In this document: positions 4,886 through 7,186 of the stretch, piece by piece
Position numbering within the stretch: the stretch's first letter is position 1
Layout: each line of letters starts with the position of its first letter
Source: DASPWW01 sp035461345
Lineage (GTDB): Bacteria; Actinomycetota; Thermoleophilia; Solirubrobacterales; 70-9
DNA: 7,186 nucleotides
Reading direction: 5' to 3'
Assembly: GCA_035461345.1 (NCBI GenBank)
Contig: DATHVJ010000063.1
Span: 1 to 7,186 of the forward strand
Notes under the pieces: generated by a model
What the model was told of the DNA's origin: nothing
Database searches by the model: none
Seen by the model: the letters and a program-made list of their open reading frames with translations, nothing else
Program-made: the position numbers and the translations under genes

Positions 4886-6387
4886 ATGTTCACGAGCCGC
4901 ACGACGACCGCGCTGGCCTTCGGGGCGGGCGGCTTCTTCCTCGTCTACTTCGGCCAGGTGGTGCTCGGGGTGGTGCAGCCCGAGATCCAGTCGGACCTCG
5001 GGCTCGATCACGACGAGGCGCTGTGGGTCGTGAACGCGTTCATGCTCGGGCTGGCCGCCTTCGTGCCGCTCGGGGGGCGCCTGGCCGACGTCGCCGGCCC
5101 CCGGCGAGGGATCCTCGCCGGACTCGCCGTGATGGCTCTCGGAGCAGCGGGGGCGGCGCTCGCGCCGGAGTTCGGAGCGCTGATCGCCAGCCTCGCGGTC
5201 CAGGGGGCGGGCGCCGGGGTCGCGATCGCCGGAACGGTCGCGATCGTGACCGGCGCGTACCCGCCCGATCACCGCGGGCAAGCGGTCGGCGTCTACGTCG
5301 GCCTCGGGGTGTTGGCGCTGCCGATCGCGCCGCTGGCCGCGGGCGCCCTCATCGATGCGGGCGAATGGCGGCTGACGTTCTGGCTCGCGCTCGTCCTCAC
5401 CCTCGCGGTCCTCGGCGTGGGCGCACTCGGGCTGCCCGCGGAGCACCGGCGAGACGAGCGGGTCGATACCGGCGCGGCCGTGATCGCGATCGCGTCCCTG
5501 GCACTGATCCTCGGCGGTGCCGTCGAGGCGACGGCGTGGGGATGGACGGCTCCGGCGACGATCGCCGTGCTCGTGGCCGGGGTAGTACTGCTGGTCGGGT
5601 TCGTGACGCGCGAGGCGGGCTCCCGGCAGCCGCTCGTGGACCTGGCGCTGGTGCGCGACCGCACCATCGGGGGCTCCGCCGCGGCGCTGTTCCTGACCCA
5701 GATGGGGACGAGCGGGGTGGCGATCTTCGTCCCGATCTACCTGTTAACGATCGTGCGGCTCGACCCGCTCGCCACCGGCGTGGCGATGCTCGCCGCGATG
5801 GCCTTTCGCCGGCACTATCGCCGATAGCGGGCGGACTCGCGGACCGGATCGGCACGCGCGGGTTGGCGATCGCGGGCAGCGTGCTCGCGGCGGCAGGTTC
5901 CGCGTGGCTGGCCCTGTTCGCGACCGAGCAGGAGTACGGGATCCTCGTCCCGGGCCTCGTCCTGTTCGGCGTCGGGATCCCGATCGCGTTCGCCGCCGTG
6001 ATCACCGCCGGCAGCTCGGCCGCACCCGAGCGCCAGCGGGGCGCCGCGGCGGGCGTCCTCAACACCGCCCGCTGGGTCGGCGCGACCGCCGGCACGGTCG
6101 CGTTCGGGGCGGTCCTCGACGCGGTCCGCGAGTCTCGCCTCGACGAGCTGCTCGCCCCGCATCATCTCGACGACGCCCAGGCGGCCGCCGTCGATCGGCT
6201 CGTGCTCGCCGACGAGGACGCCACAGCGGTCGCCGCGCGCGACCTCGGGAGCGCGGTGGTGGACGCGGTCACGGACGCGTTCGCGTCGGGCTATCGGGCC
6301 GGGTTCTGGGTCTGCTGCGGGGCGTTCGCGCTCGCCGCGGTCGTCTCCGCCATTGTCCCGCCGATGACGCCGCGCTTGCGCGACTAG
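4886..6387 (+). pseudogene. DHA2-type major facilitator drug/proton antiporter, split by a one-base frameshift
   Basis: Together the two frames make a complete 14-helix-type MFS exporter of 500 residues, typical of EmrB/QacA-like (DHA2) proteins that expel toxic compounds using the proton gradient. Frame 2 gives residues 1-307: helix 1 at about 9-30, ALWVVNAFMLGLA (45-57), the motif A loop GGRLADVAGPRRG (63-75) and WRLTFWL (161-167). It then runs off into RRHYRR and a TAG at 5825-5827. Frame 1 resumes at 5809 with PALSPIAGGLADRIGTRG, the second-half motif A-like loop. It continues for 192 residues through helices, a hydrophilic loop and a last helix before TAG at 6385-6387. One base is missing in the codon at 5807-5808. 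The usual GP..GG motif C appears as LPIAPLAAG (145-153), a degenerate form. As given, the gene would yield only a 313-residue truncated protein. The rest is undamaged, so the lesion is either very recent or a sequencing error. The substrate is unknown. Confidence 0.88.
5804..5809 (+). other. Frameshift site in the MFS gene
   Basis: The text reads GCC TTT CG CCG GCA CTA. Adding one base to the two-base remnant (for example CTG) restores A-F-L-P-A-L-S-P in one frame. The local sequence does not form a canonical -1 slippery heptamer (X XXY YYZ), and no strong stimulatory structure is apparent, so programmed frameshifting is unlikely. Confidence 0.85.
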
Positions 6388-6421
6388 CGCCCGATCAAGG
6401 ATCTCGCAATACTGCCGATGC

Positions 6422-6427
6422 AGGGAG
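6422..6427 (+). promoter_or_regulatory. Ribosome binding site of the peptidase-like gene
   Basis: AGGGAG is followed by 7 bases and the ATG at 6435. It fixes the start of this gene, whose frame otherwise stays open back into the transporter gene. Unlike the three genes with TANNNT boxes, this one looks like a leadered message, possibly read from upstream. Confidence 0.6.
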
Positions 6428-6434
6428 TCAGGGG

Positions 6435-7067
6435 ATGGGCGTTGGTCGTACACCGCTACTCGTCGTCGCCGCGGCCGCGGCCGTCGTCGGCGTGCTCGCG
6501 GCGGTGGCGTTCGCCGAGATGACCAGCACCCGGCTCGAGCCGAAGCTGTGCGAGACAAAGGGCGGCGGACGCTTCGTCAAGATCCCGGGCTTCCCCGGCG
6601 AGAGGATCGACCGACGCCTGCTGGCGGACATCGAGTTCCTGCTCGAGAAGTACAAGGACAAGTTCTTCATCACCGACGGCTACTCGACCTCGGACGTCCA
6701 CGCCCGCAATGGCGAGCACCCGATCGGCCTCGCGCTGGACATCATTCCCAACTTCGAGAAGACGAGGAAATGGCGCAAGGTGTCGCGGCTCGCGAAGTGG
6801 GCGGAGCCGAGACAGGGCCGCCCGCGGGCGCCGTTCCGCTGGGTCGGGTACAGCGGCGACTCGGGGCACGGCCGCGGCGACCACTTGCACCTGTCGTGGT
6901 CGCACTCGGACACCAGACCCGAGCAGCCCGCCCGCACCGTGTACACGATCAAGTGCCCCGATGGCGCCACCGATGTTGAGCCCGATCCCGAGGAGGACCT
7001 CGAGACCAGCGGCGGGGTGGGCGCCCGCATCCGCCACCTGCAGCACACCGCCGTCCCCGAGCGCTAG
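6435..7067 (+). CDS. Membrane-anchored or secreted zinc peptidase-like protein (LAS/M15-type motifs)
   Basis: The gene encodes 210 residues. Residues 6-27 are hydrophobic (TPLLVVAAAAAVVGVLAAVAFA) and act as a signal peptide, perhaps cut after AFA, or as an N-terminal anchor. The rest would be outside the cytoplasm. FFITDGYSTSDVH (77-89) is followed by GEHPIGLALDI (93-103), matching the metal-binding pattern H-x6-D (H95, D102) of the LAS/M15 group. WVGYSGDSGHGRGDHLHLSW (136-155) then supplies an H-x-H pair (H150, H152) and H145. Known members cut peptidoglycan peptides (D-Ala-D-Ala carboxypeptidases, endopeptidases), so a wall-modifying role is plausible but not shown. C39 and C174 could form a disulfide. 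The acidic stretch DVEPDPEEDLE (180-190) looks disordered. The gene begins 47 bases after the transporter on the same strand. Its TAG interlocks with the stop of the next minus-strand gene in a shared CTAG. Confidence 0.72.
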   Translation: MGVGRTPLLVVAAAAAVVGVLAAVAFAEMTSTRLEPKLCETKGGGRFVKIPGFPGERIDRRLLADIEFLLEKYKDKFFITDGYSTSDVHARNGEHPIGLALDIIPNFEKTRKWRKVSRLAKWAEPRQGRPRAPFRWVGYSGDSGHGRGDHLHLSWSHSDTRPEQPARTVYTIKCPDGATDVEPDPEEDLETSGGVGARIRHLQHTAVPER

Positions 7068-7186
7068 TTCACGGACGGATCGACCGGCATCCGCGCCAGC
7101 AGCTCGTACTGACCGCCCAGGCGCCGCAGGGCGTCGGCCCACAGGTCGCCGTCGCTGAACGCGTCGTCGGGCTTCGGATCGGCCAC
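7064..7186 (-). CDS. C-terminal part of an unidentified protein (runs off the right edge)
   Basis: The minus strand is open from the window edge through 40 codons to a TAG at 7064-7066. The encoded piece includes PKPDDAFSDGDLWADALRRL, then GGQYELLARMPVDPSVN. It has a soluble, acidic N-terminal part followed by an amphipathic helix and shows GC-rich third positions. I do not recognise it. The last three bases of the window read GTG on this strand, so a complete 40-residue protein is possible, but a longer gene continuing outside is at least as likely. Its stop overlaps that of the peptidase-like gene. Confidence 0.55.
   Translation of the reverse strand: MADPKPDDAFSDGDLWADALRRLGGQYELLARMPVDPSVN

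Noticed and set aside
5804..5809. Programmed -1 frameshifting in the MFS gene
   Set aside because: GCC TTT CGC is not a canonical slippery site, and MFS transporters are not known to use recoding. A mutation or sequence error is simpler.
5904..6434. Upstream extension of the peptidase-like gene into the transporter
   Set aside because: The frame is open but Arg/Gly-rich and lies under the transporter's second half. AGGGAG and the ATG at 6435, followed at once by a signal-peptide-like segment, mark the true start.

Overview
The window is a GC-rich chromosomal segment (about 70% G+C by eye, third codon positions almost all G or C). It carries housekeeping genes next to membrane and envelope genes. 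Composition, protein style (Ala/Arg/Gly/Asp-rich) and several TANNNT boxes 7-9 bases before start codons (leaderless-type promoters) suggest an actinomycete. A Thermoleophilia/Solirubrobacterales-like lineage is my best guess, but that is inference from style and not a database match.

Left part (1-2771): the last 22 codons of an unknown plus-strand gene converge on a minus-strand operon read dnaX -> ybaB/ebfC -> recR (2757 down to 75). DnaX is the tau subunit and clamp-loader ATPase of DNA polymerase III, YbaB/EbfC is a nucleoid-associated DNA-binding protein, and RecR acts in RecFOR recombinational repair. dnaX and ybaB overlap by ATGA, and recR follows after 23 bases. A small minus-strand gene (2769-3017) for an 82-residue membrane or secreted protein of unknown function lies just upstream of dnaX. 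Its stop codon lies inside the probable dnaX -10 box.

Middle part (3018-4885): a divergent promoter region leads into a plus-strand gene (3157-4569) for a polytopic membrane protein resembling GT-C glycosyltransferases. It converges on the small bacterial SRP RNA (4.5S type) at 4636-4732 on the minus strand. The SRP RNA has the same orientation as dnaX-ybaB-recR, so the classic order SRP RNA-dnaX-ybaB-recR (as in Bacillus scr-dnaX-yaaK-recR) is preserved but interrupted by an opposite-strand gene.

Right part (4886-7186): a DHA2-type major facilitator drug/H+ antiporter gene is broken by a one-base deletion near 5807. The rest of the transporter continues intact in another frame to 6387. Next comes a membrane-anchored or secreted zinc-peptidase-like protein with LAS/M15-type motifs (6435-7067). 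Its stop codon interlocks with that of a minus-strand gene entering from the right edge.

I found no CRISPR array, transposon, phage gene or tRNA. I see no clearly novel multi-gene system. The points most worth a second look are the frameshifted transporter, the gene lodged between the SRP RNA and dnaX, the unrecognised 82-residue protein with strong coding bias, and the leaderless-style promoter architecture.
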